Origin: Agaribacillus aureus | Lineage (GTDB): Bacteria; Bacteroidota; Bacteroidia; Cytophagales; Cyclobacteriaceae | Direction: 5' to 3' | NCBI GenBank assembly: GCA_030442055.1 | Contig: JAUJEB010000001.1 | Location: 992,001-1,056,000, forward strand | DNA length: 64,000 nucleotides | In this document: positions 47,789 through 58,758 of the stretch, piece by piece | Numbering within the stretch: position 1 is the first letter of the stretch | Layout: each line of letters begins with the position of its first letter | Position numbers and translations under genes: made by a program | Notes under the pieces: generated by a model | What the model was told of the DNA's origin: nothing | The model's database searches: none | What the model saw: the letters and a program-made list of their open reading frames with translations, nothing else

Positions 47789-48427
47789 CTATCCTTCCCT
47801 GATCATCATCAAAAACTCACTCAACATCATGGCAGTGGCACCCCAGACCACGTGGCCCTGCACATCATAATATGGCGCCATGAGCCGGTAGCTTCCTCTG
47901 ACCAGCAATTCTTTCTCCTTCCTGTTTTGATTGTCCAACAGATGATCAATACTCACCTCCAATACCTGATCTACCTCGTGCTTATCGGCCACGAATTCAG
48001 GACGATAATCGAGGTACCCCACCACTGGCAGCACTTTAAAATTACTTGCAACAATGACATGTTCCGTCAGGCTGCCCAGCACCTTAACCTGATCTGCCGC
48101 TATGCCTACCTCTTCCTCCCCTTCCCTTAACGCAGTGGAAATCAAATCAGGATCGTCGTCCTCCATCTTGCCACCGGGGAAACTAATCTGGCCACTGTGC
48201 ACTCCGTTATACTCAGGGCGCTTCATTAATGGCAAAAAAACTTTTCCCTCATGCGGGTAGAGCAACAATAAAACACCCCCTAACTTGATAGGTTTCCTGT
48301 TATTTATACGAAAATTTTTGGCGTCTGCACTCTTAGGCATCATTAACATCTGTGCCTCATGACCAGGTAATGACTGGCTCAGTCGATTTTCCAGCCAAAT
48401 TACAAATTTTTCGAACTGATCATGCAT
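47789..48427 (-). CDS. NUDIX hydrolase, CoA pyrophosphatase type
   Basis: 212 residues from the ATG at 48427. The NUDIX box SFPGGKMEDDDPDLISTALREGEEEVGI is complete, and the preceding MKRPEYNGVHSGQI matches the CoA diphosphatase (NudL/NUDT7-like) subgroup motif. Such enzymes cleave coenzyme A or its oxidised forms into phosphopantetheine derivative and 3',5'-ADP. Substrate is inferred from the motif only. Confidence 0.85.
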   Translation of the reverse strand: MHDQFEKFVIWLENRLSQSLPGHEAQMLMMPKSADAKNFRINNRKPIKLGGVLLLLYPHEGKVFLPLMKRPEYNGVHSGQISFPGGKMEDDDPDLISTALREGEEEVGIAADQVKVLGSLTEHVIVASNFKVLPVVGYLDYRPEFVADKHEVDQVLEVSIDHLLDNQNRKEKELLVRGSYRLMAPYYDVQGHVVWGATAMMLSEFLMMIREG

Positions 48428-48519
48428 CCAAAGGGTATTTATAATTTCCCAAATCTCCAATCAAAGATAATAAATACTTAAGTCCTTGATTTTATTTTCC
48501 TGAAAAAACATATTTTAAT

Positions 48520-48527
48520 TAGTTTTG
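48520..48527 (+). promoter_or_regulatory. Possible -7 box for valS
   Basis: TAGTTTTG matches TAnnTTTG, 23 nt before the ATG at 48551. A correctly spaced TTTG upstream is not clear. Confidence 0.4.
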
Positions 48528-48550
48528 CAAACTTAAATCATATAATACCT

Positions 48551-51175
48551 ATGTCCATATCGGCAAAATACAACCCCCTGAAAGTTGAAGATAAATGGTA
48601 TCAACATTGGATGGAAAAAGGTTTTTTTCACTCTGAACCAAATCCGGATAAAGAGCCTTATACCATCGTTATCCCCCCTCCTAACGTTACGGGGATATTG
48701 CACATGGGGCATATGCTAAATAACACTATCCAGGATGTATTAATCAGAAAGGCCCGCATGGAGGGTAAGGAAGCCTGCTGGGTGCCAGGTATGGATCATG
48801 CGTCTATCGCCACCGAGGCCAAGGTGGTGGCCATGTTAAAAGAAAAAGGCATCAAAAAAAGTGATATATCCAGGGAGGAGTTTATGAAATACTCCTGGGA
48901 ATGGAAGGAAAAATATGGCGGAATTATTCTGGAGCAACTAAAAAAACTGGGAGCCTCCTGTGATTGGGACCGGACCCGCTTTACCATGGACGACCACTAT
49001 TACAAGGAAGTGATCCGGGTATTTGTGGACTTGTATAACAAAGGTTACATCTACAGGGGGGTAAGAATGGTCAATTGGGATCCGCAGGGACAAACCGCGG
49101 TATCGGATGAAGAAGTTATTTATAAGGAGGTCAACTCCAGACTATACTACGTAAAATATCAGATTGCCGGCACCGATGATGAATGGCTTACTATCGCCAC
49201 CACAAGGCCGGAAACCATATTGGCTGACACAGCGGTATGTGTAAACCCGGATGACGAACGATTCAAACACCTGGTAGGAAAACAAGCCATCATTCCAATG
49301 GTAAATCGCAAGGTGCCTATCATTGCCGACGCTTACGTAGACCCGGAGTATGGAACCGGGTGTTTGAAAGTTACGCCGGCCCACGATCTGAACGACTATG
49401 AAATCGGACAAAGACACGGGCTGGAAGTAGTCGATATCATCGCCGATGACGGCACCTTAAACGAAAAAGCACAATTTTACATAGGTGAAGACCGCTTTGT
49501 TGTCAGAAAAAAAATTGTAAAAGATCTCGAAGACATGGGACAGCTGGCCAAAGTCGAAGAAATGATTAACAACGTGGGATTCTCCGAGCGCACAGATGCC
49601 GCCATTGAGCCAAAACTGTCCATGCAATGGTTCATGAAAATGGAGGAACTATGTAAGCCAGCGCTGGAAAATGTAGTCAATGGCAGGATAAAATTTCATC
49701 CGGCCAAATTTATCAACACCTACAAACACTGGATGGAAAACATCAGGGATTGGTGTATATCCCGACAGCTTTGGTGGGGTCATCGCATTCCGGCCTACTA
49801 TCTTCCGGATGGCAGCTTTGTGGTTGCCGAGACCTTAGAGGAGGCGCTGGAATTGGCCAGGGAAAAAGATCCCTCGCTTTCCGCAGCATCACTCAGGCAG
49901 GAAGACGACGTGCTGGATACCTGGGCATCATCGTGGTTATGGCCGATTTCTGTATTTAATGGGATAGACAACCCTGACAACGAAGAGATCAAATATTATT
50001 ACCCAACCAATGACCTTGTGACAGCGCCGGAGATATTATTTTTCTGGGTGGCAAGAATGATCATCTCGGGTTATGAGTATAAGCAGGACCTACCTTTCAG
50101 AAATGTATATCTGACAGGTATTGTAAGGGACAAGCTAAGAAGGAAAATGTCCAAGTCACTGGGCAACTCCCCCGACCCGCTGGAATTAATCGACAAGTAT
50201 GGGGCCGACGGAATCCGTACCGGTATGCTATTTAGTTCGCCGGCAGGTAATGATTTGTTGTTTGACGAAAAGCTGTGCGAGCAAGGCAGAAACTTTGCCA
50301 ACAAGATTTGGAATGCCTTTAGATTGATAAAAGGTTGGGAGATCAATGACCAACTTGAAAATCAAAATGAAACCGCGGTGGCATGGTTTGACGCCAGGTT
50401 TAACCAGGCACTGGAAGAAATTGAAAGCTACTTTAAGAATTTCAGGATCTCAGATGCTTTGATGACCACCTACAAATTAGTGTGGGATGACTTTTGCTCA
50501 CAATACCTTGAAATGATCAAGCCTGGCTATGAACAACCCATTGATCGGGTCACGTACGATCAAACCATCGGTTATCTGGAGAAGGTCATGAAGATCTTGC
50601 ATCCCTTCACGCCCTTTATTACCGAAGAAATCTGGCACGAGATAAAAGAAAGAACGGATGACGATTGCATTATCGTAGCCGAATGGCCTGCAAAAGACAC
50701 CTTTGACAAGGAATTGCTGGAAAAGGCGCAGTTAAGTTTCGAGGTCATCTCAAGTATCAGAAACATTAAAAATAACAAGCAAATCCCTCAAAAAGAAGCT
50801 TTAAAACTTTTGATCAAAACCGGCAATCAGGATGTTTTTGAAGGTTTTTCCGGCATTATCAAAAAGCTGGCCAATGTCAGTGAAATAAGCTTCACACCGG
50901 AAAATGTCGACAATGCCCTGAACTTTGTCATAAAGGGAAATGAATTTTTTCTTCCCATCGCCGGTAAGGTAAATGTTGAGAAAGAAATTGAGCAACTGGA
51001 AGGCGAGTTGAACTATACCAAAGGTTTTTTAGTATCTGTCAATAAAAAACTAAGTAATGATCGCTTTGTAAACAATGCCCCGGAGCAGGTGGTCGTCAAT
51101 GAAAAGAAGAAAAAAGCGGATGCAGAAGCCAAGATCAAGGCGCTGGAAGAAAGTCTGGCTGCGCTGAAGGCTTAA
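48551..51175 (+). CDS. valS: Valyl-tRNA synthetase
   Basis: Class I aminoacyl-tRNA synthetase that charges tRNA-Val and edits threonine. 874 residues, expected length. HIGH motif [10 protein letters not shown] near 53-57, the CP1 editing domain containing CVNPDDERF and [12 protein letters not shown], the KMSKS motif [10 protein letters not shown] near 533-537, tRNA anticodon-binding domain, and a C-terminal coiled coil ([11 protein letters not shown]...[11 protein letters not shown]). Initiates at ATG 48551; a NUDIX gene is divergent on the other side. Confidence 0.97.
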   Translation: MSISAKYNPLKVEDKWYQHWMEKGFFHSEPNPDKEPYTIVIPPPNVTGILHMGHMLNNTIQDVLIRKARMEGKEACWVPGMDHASIATEAKVVAMLKEKGIKKSDISREEFMKYSWEWKEKYGGIILEQLKKLGASCDWDRTRFTMDDHYYKEVIRVFVDLYNKGYIYRGVRMVNWDPQGQTAVSDEEVIYKEVNSRLYYVKYQIAGTDDEWLTIATTRPETILADTAVCVNPDDERFKHLVGKQAIIPMVNRKVPIIADAYVDPEYGTGCLKVTPAHDLNDYEIGQRHGLEVVDIIADDGTLNEKAQFYIGEDRFVVRKKIVKDLEDMGQLAKVEEMINNVGFSERTDAAIEPKLSMQWFMKMEELCKPALENVVNGRIKFHPAKFINTYKHWMENIRDWCISRQLWWGHRIPAYYLPDGSFVVAETLEEALELAREKDPSLSAASLRQEDDVLDTWASSWLWPISVFNGIDNPDNEEIKYYYPTNDLVTAPEILFFWVARMIISGYEYKQDLPFRNVYLTGIVRDKLRRKMSKSLGNSPDPLELIDKYGADGIRTGMLFSSPAGNDLLFDEKLCEQGRNFANKIWNAFRLIKGWEINDQLENQNETAVAWFDARFNQALEEIESYFKNFRISDALMTTYKLVWDDFCSQYLEMIKPGYEQPIDRVTYDQTIGYLEKVMKILHPFTPFITEEIWHEIKERTDDDCIIVAEWPAKDTFDKELLEKAQLSFEVISSIRNIKNNKQIPQKEALKLLIKTGNQDVFEGFSGIIKKLANVSEISFTPENVDNALNFVIKGNEFFLPIAGKVNVEKEIEQLEGELNYTKGFLVSVNKKLSNDRFVNNAPEQVVVNEKKKKADAEAKIKALEESLAALKA

Positions 51176-51402
51176 GCTTAAAAACTCCAGGCGGGGTGAT
51201 GGGCAGTCACCTCCTCTCCTGCCACACCGCCAATCCCTAATCAAACCTCATTTTATTCTGGCATTCTTTTTGCCCCAGGAGTTGTGTATTGACCAATTAA
51301 AATGTTTAATATCAACACCTGATTTACTGTTACATTTTTTACCCTTGAACTAAAACGCCGGAATTTTTTCAGCCGGTTTTATGGTCCCAAATCAATCTAC
51401 TT

Positions 51403-51996
51403 ATGAAAACAGCAACTTTTACTTTTGTCCTGGTAGCGCTTTTTGTCCCAAACCTCACAAAGGCCCAGGCCCTGGAAACAGGCGATTTTCGAAATCTGCT
51501 TAAACTGGAAGCCGGACTCCACGGTATAGGGTTGGCCTACGATTTCCAGGTAGGAAGCAATACCAGGATAGATCTGTCTGCCGGCTTAGGTGGTGGCTAT
51601 CATATTAGCAGTTCCAAATTCTCCTACCGCTGGGATATTGGAAACCCGGTAGTATTTGCAAAGTCCCATATAAAACGGTATTACAATCGGCGCAAACGAT
51701 ACAATAAGGGAAAACCTCTTCACAACAATGCCGGAAATTTCGTAGGGTTCATGCTGAAATACACTTCTTCCACACTTGGCCAGCAAGATTTCTTCGATGT
51801 AATTGCCGACGGTGCTATTCAGGAAGCCGTAAATTTTAATGTACACTGGGGTATACAAAGACCATTGGGACGCAAATTTCTCTTCCACCATTATATTGGT
51901 ATTGGTTATGCGCGACGTGTCGGTCTTAGCACCGCTGCCATATTTCCAGCTTTGGGACTAAAATTTTCTTATATTTTGGGAAAACCTGGCTATTAA
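51403..51996 (+). CDS. Hypothetical outer-membrane-like protein
   Basis: 197 residues with a signal peptide (LTKAQA, about 21). The mature part has alternating polar and aromatic residues, many Gly, and ends in an aromatic-rich strand (FSYILGKPGY), a pattern seen in small outer-membrane barrels. No domain recognised. Confidence 0.6.
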   Translation: MKTATFTFVLVALFVPNLTKAQALETGDFRNLLKLEAGLHGIGLAYDFQVGSNTRIDLSAGLGGGYHISSSKFSYRWDIGNPVVFAKSHIKRYYNRRKRYNKGKPLHNNAGNFVGFMLKYTSSTLGQQDFFDVIADGAIQEAVNFNVHWGIQRPLGRKFLFHHYIGIGYARRVGLSTAAIFPALGLKFSYILGKPGY

Positions 51997-52252
51997 GAAA
52001 TTTAGCTAAATCAGGGTAATGATAGCCTGGTGTCAAGCGTTTATCATTATCCATATTTTGGAGCTGGCCAGGTGTTGGTACAATGTAGATACTACCGGGC
52101 CGGTGTCTGGAATGCGAGGAAGCTATCCGGTATCTTACATTAATGTTTTTGCTATCCGAAAGTGAGTTTAAAACTCAAATCCATGGAATCCTTGTTTTAA
52201 ACAAGGACCAGTTTGTTGTTGTTTTAGTTTTCTTAGATAGAGGCCAGGCCAC

Positions 52253-55200
52253 CTAGTCCACAATCAATCTTTGCTTTACAACACTGTTATTCTGGGTTAC
52301 CATTAAAAAATACACGCCTTTGGACAGGCCTTCATTGGCTCTGATAATCAGGTCCTCATTAAAGGCATCAGGGCTCATCTTTTCATCGATAAAACGGTGG
52401 CCAAGGGCATCAATGAGTTGTATGGAGATTTTGTTTTCCTGATTTCCGGTTAACACTCTTAAATTTATATTTTCGGCGGAGGTAGGGTTGGGGTAAACCA
52501 TTACCCTCATAGCGTTCCCTGTAAAGGGGTTATTCACACTAACTACCGGGGAGTACTCAAATTGTCCATCAAAATCCACCTGTTTTAACCGGTAAAACGA
52601 TTTTCCAAAGAGTGGTCTGGTATCCCAGAAGCCGTAGTTGATAATTTCATTGACTGTTCCATTACCATCTACCTCTCCCAGGGTTTCCCACTCAGTGCCA
52701 TCCTCAGATCTTTGTACAAGGAAGAAGTCATTGTTTATCTCGCTGGCGGTAGACCAGGTTAATTCGGTCTGATTTTCTACCAGGTTAGCTTCGAAGCTAA
52801 GTAATTCGACAGGTAGAGGGTTACTGGATGAACTCGATGAACCAAAAGTAAAAGGGCTAAAGCTCCCAACATTATCTGCAGTAACATTCCCCTCCGTTCC
52901 CAGAGTAGGTACAGCGAGTTTTCCAAGATCATCCCAACTGGCACCATTCCAATGAGCAATTCTCAAATCATTGGCATCATCAATTGAACTTCTGTCAATG
53001 TCTTTCCAGAAAAAAGTAAGATCCACGGTAAAACCACCAGCAGCGGAGACATCCCAATACTCTACCAAACTAACATTGTTTAAACCTGATGCACCAAAAC
53101 TGGTTGTATTAGAAAATGGCTGGTCAAAATATTCAACTGTAACTTCTTCGGTTGCAGCGGCTCCTTGGAAATCCGACACCGACAGCGGCGCCCAGATGCT
53201 TCCATCTCCAATTGGAAATTCAAACGCAGTGTTGCCAACTTTCCGCACTGGTCCGTCGACAAAGCTTGTAGCGCTGGCACCGGTGGTTGAAGAACCATCG
53301 TTAAATATTAAAAGACCGGTGGCAGAGGTGTTAACTATTCCACTTGTAAAAGTCATAATTCCCGGTCCGGGCCCCAGGTTAACCCCACTTATCCTCATAT
53401 TTGTGCCATTTTGAACGGTTAAAGTACCGCTGGCTTTATCTACTTCCACAAAATGGAAAGTTTCTTCCCCACTGGTATTGATGACCAATTGATCACCAGT
53501 TCCATTAAAATCAAGGGTGCCTTGTTGCTCGGTAAAAGTTCCACCTGTATTATTCCAATCACCCTCCAAATTAATCCTGAAGTTCGACGTTGTTGTCGCT
53601 AAGGTACCACTCTGTAAGTTTAAATCCCCTCCTACCGTAAGGTTTGCTCCTAAAGACGCCGTTCCCGTACCCGCAAACGTTATGTTGAAATAGGAATCCG
53701 TAGGTTGTATTATTGTAAAATTATCAGATCCGGTATAGATCACGGTATTGTCAGCGGCACTTGCGGATAAATTGCCGGTAAACGGCAACAGAGCATTCGG
53801 AGCAAATGAAAGGCTTGAATTTACCCCGTTGGTCCAGGTGGCACTGCCGCCCAATATTACACCATCAGTCGCAATAGATCCCAGGTTGGTAATTGCGATG
53901 CTTGAAACTAATACAATATCGCAGTCACTGAGTGTCAGATCAGTTCCGGCAAGTATTTGTTTATCCTCATTTGACATTGATATTGCCCCTCCGCTACCAA
54001 TGAAAGTAACATCGCCGGTGCCACTGATACTATTCAGGGGGCTCGTATCGGTACCTGACATAATCAGTGTTCTGTTGGTAGAGACATTTGTCAATAGTCC
54101 GTCTAAAACCAAATTACCAGAGACTGTCATGTTACCATCAATTTGCAGCGTTGCTCCACTTTCAACGGTCAAATCCCTGACACTTCTGGCCGCTGTTGTG
54201 TTTACTTTTATACCGGTTGGGATCAAAACCTTATCGTCCGGATCAGCAGGAGCCACATCACCTATCCAGGTAGTCCCAACATTCCATTGCCCGTTATTTA
54301 CGTCCGCAATAATTGTGTTACGCACATTTACATTGATTTCAAAAGCGGGTGCAGCGGAGCAACCGGTCGCCTGAGCCACTACACTAACAGTTCCTGTAAC
54401 ATTTGTGGTTAGGTCTGGTACAATTTCATCCCAATCTACACTAATGGCATTAGTGCCATCTCCCGAAAGAAGGGTTCCGTTGGTAATCGTCCAGGTATAG
54501 GTGTAACCAGCTGTATTGGTCACGGAATAAGCTTCAATATCTCTTTCAAAAGCCTCGGTTTCTCCGGTTATGGCTGTTGGAGCAATGGTATTAATAGTAA
54601 CGTCAAGGGATACCGGATCACCGGAACATGCGCCATCGCTTTCAATCACCATCAGATTTCCTACCTGCCCTGTTGATCCCCAGGTAACAGAGATTGAATT
54701 AGTACCCTGTCCCGAATCAATGGTCCCACCGGTAATACTCCAGGCGTAAGTATTGGCCCCGTTCAGTGTTACGGAATAGACACTGGGGGTTTCACCAGTA
54801 CAAACAGTTGCATCTCCTGAAATCGCCGAGGTCGTCGGCGGTGTACAAGGCGTATCATCTCCAAACGCATATTGGGCCTGGCCACTGGTAAAAGTAGTCA
54901 TATTGTCTCTTTGGGCGGTTGTGCCTGTAGCAGCTACATGGCTCCCGTTTGCTCCCCAATTGGCACCTGCATTATTCCTGATTATTAGTCGGGTATCCGC
55001 ATCTATTGCGGGCGGTGAACTAAAACCGTCGCCGGTAAGATCGAGATTATAGTCACTCATACCAAACCCGTTTACAGTGGTCAAGTCCCAATAGCCATCT
55101 GCAAAAGCACTTGTTATTTCCACAGAACCGCTAGGGTCAGTGAACGGCATTCCGGCATTACCCGGACCTGTTGGCACAAATGAAGCAGTTACGCTTCCCC

Positions 55201-56395
55201 CGGCTGATAAAGTATTAATCACCAATACCATTGTTCGATCATTTGCTGAAACCCCGATTGGAAAAGTAAAACCGCCTCCAGGGGTAGAATTGATCCAACG
55301 CTCAAAAGAGCCAATAATTCTTCCACTGGTGAAAGTTAATGTTCCCTCATTTCCAATATCGGTTCCAAGTGTTATGGTATTGCCGGACATGTTAATGTTA
55401 CCGCTGGTCATGGTTAAGGTATTGGAAACGGCAATATTATTATCCGCCGAAATTCCACCACCGGAGTTGTTAACAACCATATTTTCAAATATCGCGGAGC
55501 CTCCCAATGCCACCGACTGGCTAGCGGCTCCGTTAAAGGTTATCGTCGATGAGCCGGGAGTAAAAGTTCCGGAATTGGTAAAATTGCCACTTAGTGTCAA
55601 ATCAAAGTTACCCGTACTTAATGTTCCCGAGGTCACTGTTAAATCTTCGTCAATTGTCATAGCCGATGGAAGTGTATAAGTTCCCCCACCTGAAAGCTGC
55701 AAATTCTGGTAATTGCCTACATCAGAAGATTTTACGGTTACCGATCCCGAGGATGTATAGTTAATTAAATTATCAGTTCCACTTGCATTCAAATTTCCGG
55801 TTGATACAAGTGAGCCGCCGACATTTAAAACGGCATTGTTACTATTGACAAAACTCTCGTTTGATGAACCTACAGCAATGTTTCCGCTAATCGTTAATGT
55901 CCCGTTATTGGTCAAGGTTGCCGGCGTAAAAAAAGTCGGATCATTGATCTGTAAATTTCCGGTTATGGATAAATCAGCGCCGGAAGAAATTGTGTGATCA
56001 TTGTTAGCGATAAAGTTGGTACTCACGGTAACGCTGCCACTTCCATTAATTATTCCGCTTACCTTATTTACGACCAAAGTTCCAATCGCACTTATGGATC
56101 CATTGATAACTAAATCACCATTAACAACTAAGGTGTTGGTTCCTCCTGAAATAGACCCACCAACATCAATTTGTAAATCATTGCAGCCAACGGTGCCAGA
56201 AAGAGTCACCACATCAGAAGCTAAAATAATTACATTATCTCCAATTCCCGGAGTGGCTCCCGATTGATTCCAGGTTGTACCGCTTGACCAATCGCCACCA
56301 CCGGTTCCGTTAGAAATAAAAGGCTGTGCATTAATTCCCAACGACCACATCAAAGTCACCAGGCATATTGTTATCAGGGGTAAAGTTTTCCTCAT
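52253..56395 (-). CDS. Giant T9SS-exported repeat protein
   Basis: 1380 residues, signal peptide (ending GINAQ). Most of the length is beta-solenoid-like repeats with frequent NGTLTISG, GTLSTGN, VNGDLVINGS patterns and many Gly/Ser/Thr/Asn, interrupted around 540-700 by two PKD-like domains (YAWSITGGTI and YTWTITNGTL with flanking Cys). The last 80 residues (VMVYPNPTSAENINL...GVYFLMVTQ) are a type A T9SS signal. It is predicted to be displayed or released at the surface and may serve in adhesion or as a matrix protein. Protein-level repeats also create long open frames on the other strand, which are artefacts. Confidence 0.85.
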   Translation of the reverse strand: MRKTLPLITICLVTLMWSLGINAQPFISNGTGGGDWSSGTTWNQSGATPGIGDNVIILASDVVTLSGTVGCNDLQIDVGGSISGGTNTLVVNGDLVINGSISAIGTLVVNKVSGIINGSGSVTVSTNFIANNDHTISSGADLSITGNLQINDPTFFTPATLTNNGTLTISGNIAVGSSNESFVNSNNAVLNVGGSLVSTGNLNASGTDNLINYTSSGSVTVKSSDVGNYQNLQLSGGGTYTLPSAMTIDEDLTVTSGTLSTGNFDLTLSGNFTNSGTFTPGSSTITFNGAASQSVALGGSAIFENMVVNNSGGGISADNNIAVSNTLTMTSGNINMSGNTITLGTDIGNEGTLTFTSGRIIGSFERWINSTPGGGFTFPIGVSANDRTMVLVINTLSAGGSVTASFVPTGPGNAGMPFTDPSGSVEITSAFADGYWDLTTVNGFGMSDYNLDLTGDGFSSPPAIDADTRLIIRNNAGANWGANGSHVAATGTTAQRDNMTTFTSGQAQYAFGDDTPCTPPTTSAISGDATVCTGETPSVYSVTLNGANTYAWSITGGTIDSGQGTNSISVTWGSTGQVGNLMVIESDGACSGDPVSLDVTINTIAPTAITGETEAFERDIEAYSVTNTAGYTYTWTITNGTLLSGDGTNAISVDWDEIVPDLTTNVTGTVSVVAQATGCSAAPAFEINVNVRNTIIADVNNGQWNVGTTWIGDVAPADPDDKVLIPTGIKVNTTAARSVRDLTVESGATLQIDGNMTVSGNLVLDGLLTNVSTNRTLIMSGTDTSPLNSISGTGDVTFIGSGGAISMSNEDKQILAGTDLTLSDCDIVLVSSIAITNLGSIATDGVILGGSATWTNGVNSSLSFAPNALLPFTGNLSASAADNTVIYTGSDNFTIIQPTDSYFNITFAGTGTASLGANLTVGGDLNLQSGTLATTTSNFRINLEGDWNNTGGTFTEQQGTLDFNGTGDQLVINTSGEETFHFVEVDKASGTLTVQNGTNMRISGVNLGPGPGIMTFTSGIVNTSATGLLIFNDGSSTTGASATSFVDGPVRKVGNTAFEFPIGDGSIWAPLSVSDFQGAAATEEVTVEYFDQPFSNTTSFGASGLNNVSLVEYWDVSAAGGFTVDLTFFWKDIDRSSIDDANDLRIAHWNGASWDDLGKLAVPTLGTEGNVTADNVGSFSPFTFGSSSSSSNPLPVELLSFEANLVENQTELTWSTASEINNDFFLVQRSEDGTEWETLGEVDGNGTVNEIINYGFWDTRPLFGKSFYRLKQVDFDGQFEYSPVVSVNNPFTGNAMRVMVYPNPTSAENINLRVLTGNQENKISIQLIDALGHRFIDEKMSPDAFNEDLIIRANEGLSKGVYFLMVTQNNSVVKQRLIVD

Positions 56396-57107
56396 GTTTC
56401 TGGTTTGCTGTCTTAAGCCTCAAAAATAATTATCCTTCGTTAAATTACTTCATTTTTTAATATAAAATCATCCAGGTAAGAAATTGCTGAATGAATGACG
56501 GTCCAGGCTTAAATCCTTTCCAATTTACAATATTTAAGCTTATTATCATAAAAAATTATAAATGGGGCTATAATCTTTCAAAAGTCCTGCATATTTCTTA
56601 AAGAAACCTGAAAAATGTTACACCGGGAATACCCTAAAGTATGATGCTTTTAAGTAATTGATTTTCTGTTGGTTTCCTGTAAATCAGCCATGAAAAAGTT
56701 CGGAAATTATAGTGCCGCTACCAGATCATTGCCAATGTTCGGAGACGATATAGAAATCCTGTTTTTCTATTTGATAATGTCTTGAAAATAGCCTGAGCCT
56801 GGATAAGAAACACCCTGAAATACACCCGACCTTAACGCATCCGGAGTATCCCACAAAAACCAAATTGGCTTGGTCCTGTGGCTATGAAGTGATCTTTTAA
56901 CGATGTGCTACTGGGTACACTTTGACAATTACTCCCCCAACTCGCCCAGGTAACCAAGTGGCAAAGGGTCCTTGGAAAATCCGGGGATTTACCGCAGGAC
57001 CAACACACCTAGTCCACTTATTCCTTGCAAAGACGGAAGGGATGGTTTAGCGATGTGAGCTGCAATAGCCAGATCTGGCTGGATCGGGGGATCTTAAGTA
57101 TGCTGCA
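56396..57107. other. Gene-free 0.7 kb segment
   Basis: No convincing reading frame on either strand. The left half is AT-rich upstream sequence of the giant repeat protein. Around 56900-57095 one plus-strand frame stays open apart from two stops and may be an eroded gene. Confidence 0.5.
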
Positions 57108-57425
57108 TTAGTTACGACAAATATTCGCAATTTTCTTAAAGATATTGGCAATATTTTTCTGCTCCTGGGTATTGCCTTTCAGTAAGGTGTCCATCAGCCT
57201 GATCCTGTTTTGAAGTTGTGCAAGCCCTTTTTCTCCGGCATGATGGCTCTCGGGATTGGCGCTGAATTCTATGTAGCTCATAAGCTCCGTAAGAAGTTCC
57301 AGGAACTGGGCATTATTGTCGGGGTTGTTGACGTAATTATAAAATTTCTCCAATTCCTCCGGATTGATGGTTTTATCAATAAATTTTTGAAATAGTTGTT
57401 TAAATTCCTTTTTTGTTTCCATCAT
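57108..57425 (-). CDS. Orphan FecR-leader-like small protein
   Basis: 105 residues. The N-terminal half (KKEFKQLFQKFIDKTINPEELEKFYNYVNNPDNNAQFLELLTELMSYI) resembles the cytoplasmic anti-sigma leader of Bacteroidota FecR proteins (x-x-x-FIDGTxxxEE-x-x-L-x-x-W...), and the usual membrane helix and FecR periplasmic domain are missing. The remainder is helical and polar. No sigma factor gene or SusCD locus adjoins. Could be a truncated anti-sigma or an independent protein. Confidence 0.5.
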   Translation of the reverse strand: MMETKKEFKQLFQKFIDKTINPEELEKFYNYVNNPDNNAQFLELLTELMSYIEFSANPESHHAGEKGLAQLQNRIRLMDTLLKGNTQEQKNIANIFKKIANICRN

Positions 57426-57592
57426 CTTTTATGGTTTACTGGACGGCATCCGGTTATCAGCATAAATCGCAGTTATCAACTTCGTCGGTAATACGCCGGG
57501 GATAAACCGTCAACTTTCTTTATCATTTTTTAATCAGTCGTCATAAGCATCGGCATTTTTTAATTGCGCCGTCAAAAATCTGTATTACCCGA

Positions 57593-57862
57593 CTAAGTGA
57601 TTACTATAAACCGGGTCAATTGCATAAAGTCCAATCCATCAAAATATTCCAGGCTAACATCTTTCCCTTCGGTATTTGGCAGGATTTTCAACGCTTCCGG
57701 ACCTACCTGGCTAATAGTGTTATCAATGTATGGCTGAAATAGTTGAATAGATGTTTCTTTCTGTCCCATAGCTTTTGAAAATGCTAACCAGGATTTTACA
57801 TTATTTGGACTTCCTTTGCTTAAAATTCTGTCATCGTAGCCATTATTCCAAAAGAATTGCAA
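57593..57862 (-). CDS. Hypothetical small protein
   Basis: 89 residues from a TTG start; a shorter form from the ATG at codon 32 is possible. Short motif FWNNGYDDRIL recalls transposase or glycosyltransferase fragments but is too short to decide. Isolated between non-coding stretches; may be a remnant. Confidence 0.3.
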   Translation of the reverse strand: MQFFWNNGYDDRILSKGSPNNVKSWLAFSKAMGQKETSIQLFQPYIDNTISQVGPEALKILPNTEGKDVSLEYFDGLDFMQLTRFIVIT

Positions 57863-58410
57863 GTTTTTTTAGTTAATATTTTGTTAAATGTCGGCGGTAC
57901 TAATCATAAAACCCCCAAGATATCTCTCAAAAAATTAGGCCATAACATTAAAAATCGCTAAATTAAAGGTTTAGGATCCTATCCTAAGATTTTTGTGGAA
58001 ACGAATTTGAAACCGTGGACGAGGGGAAAGCTTGAAGGGAATTTTATACTATTAAGGGAAACGTACATAGACCAGCACCTAAAATCAGAAAACTGACCCG
58101 GTAGATGCTATTTTCATCATGTAGCAGGATGATTGGCAACGCCCAAAAAATATTTGGCAGTTGTTGAAGTCGCTTGCGTTGTTGAAAATAACATAAGACA
58201 CTGTGGGTCAATATACTGCGAAGGATTCTGACCTATCATTTTCCCACATTTCAACCTGATTTATGAGATCTCATTGACCTTGAAATCAGGCAACAGCTAT
58301 GAATTTGCACGAATGTTATTAAGGAAACTATAAGCCGAAGGGTTTCCTGTCACGGGAGGCCTCAGGCTTTAAATAATTAATTAATCTGTAATCCAATTAA
58401 AATTTACATC
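57863..58410. other. Intergenic region before the small lipoprotein gene
   Basis: About 550 bp with no gene seen. Near 58330-58372 the sequence can fold back (AAGCC with GGCTT, and GCCTCAGGC), which may be a terminator or attenuator just before the next gene. Confidence 0.4.
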
Positions 58411-58572
58411 ATGAAAAAGTTAGTAAAAAATTTCATTTTAATGTCTCCGATTCTAGTATCTCCACTATTTTTCACTGGCTGCGCCGACGATCCGGCAGAT
58501 GATATTCAGCCAATTGTTCCCGACGCTACCGAGGTAACACTTACCGAGGATGAAGAAGCAGAGGATAGATAA
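58411..58572 (+). CDS. Small acidic lipoprotein
   Basis: 53 residues: Lys-rich start (MKKLVKN), hydrophobic core and lipobox FTGC (Cys24). The mature peptide is only 30 residues and strongly acidic (ADDPADD, TEDEEAEDR). A strong terminator follows 10 bp after the stop. Function unknown; the sharp terminator and clear lipobox support a real expressed gene. Confidence 0.75.
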   Translation: MKKLVKNFILMSPILVSPLFFTGCADDPADDIQPIVPDATEVTLTEDEEAEDR

Positions 58573-58582
58573 GATTTACCGT

Positions 58583-58613
58583 AAAAGCGGACCGGAAATG
58601 GTCCGCTTTTTTT
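58583..58613 (+). terminator. Rho-independent terminator of the small lipoprotein gene
   Basis: Stem AAAAGCGGACC / GGTCCGCTTTT with a six-base loop, followed by a run of T. One of the strongest terminator structures in the window. Confidence 0.9.
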
Positions 58614-58758
58614 ACCATTGATTTCACGTCCTAACCACTGGTAAAATCCAATTGCTATAGGCAGGTGATTTTCGTTTTACCTGAGCCAAAAGCTATTTTG
58701 TAATTACGGGAGAAATGCGTACTTTAGTTTTCATACCAGTTAAATCACAAAAATCGCT

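Noticed and set aside
53748-55679. Long plus-strand frames opposite the giant repeat protein
   Set aside because: Caused by the repetitive codon pattern of the sense gene; hydrophobic low-complexity translation without start context.
57593-57862. Transposase assignment for the 89-residue protein
   Set aside because: Only the short FWNNGYDDRIL word hints at it; the rest has no transposase features and no inverted repeats flank it.
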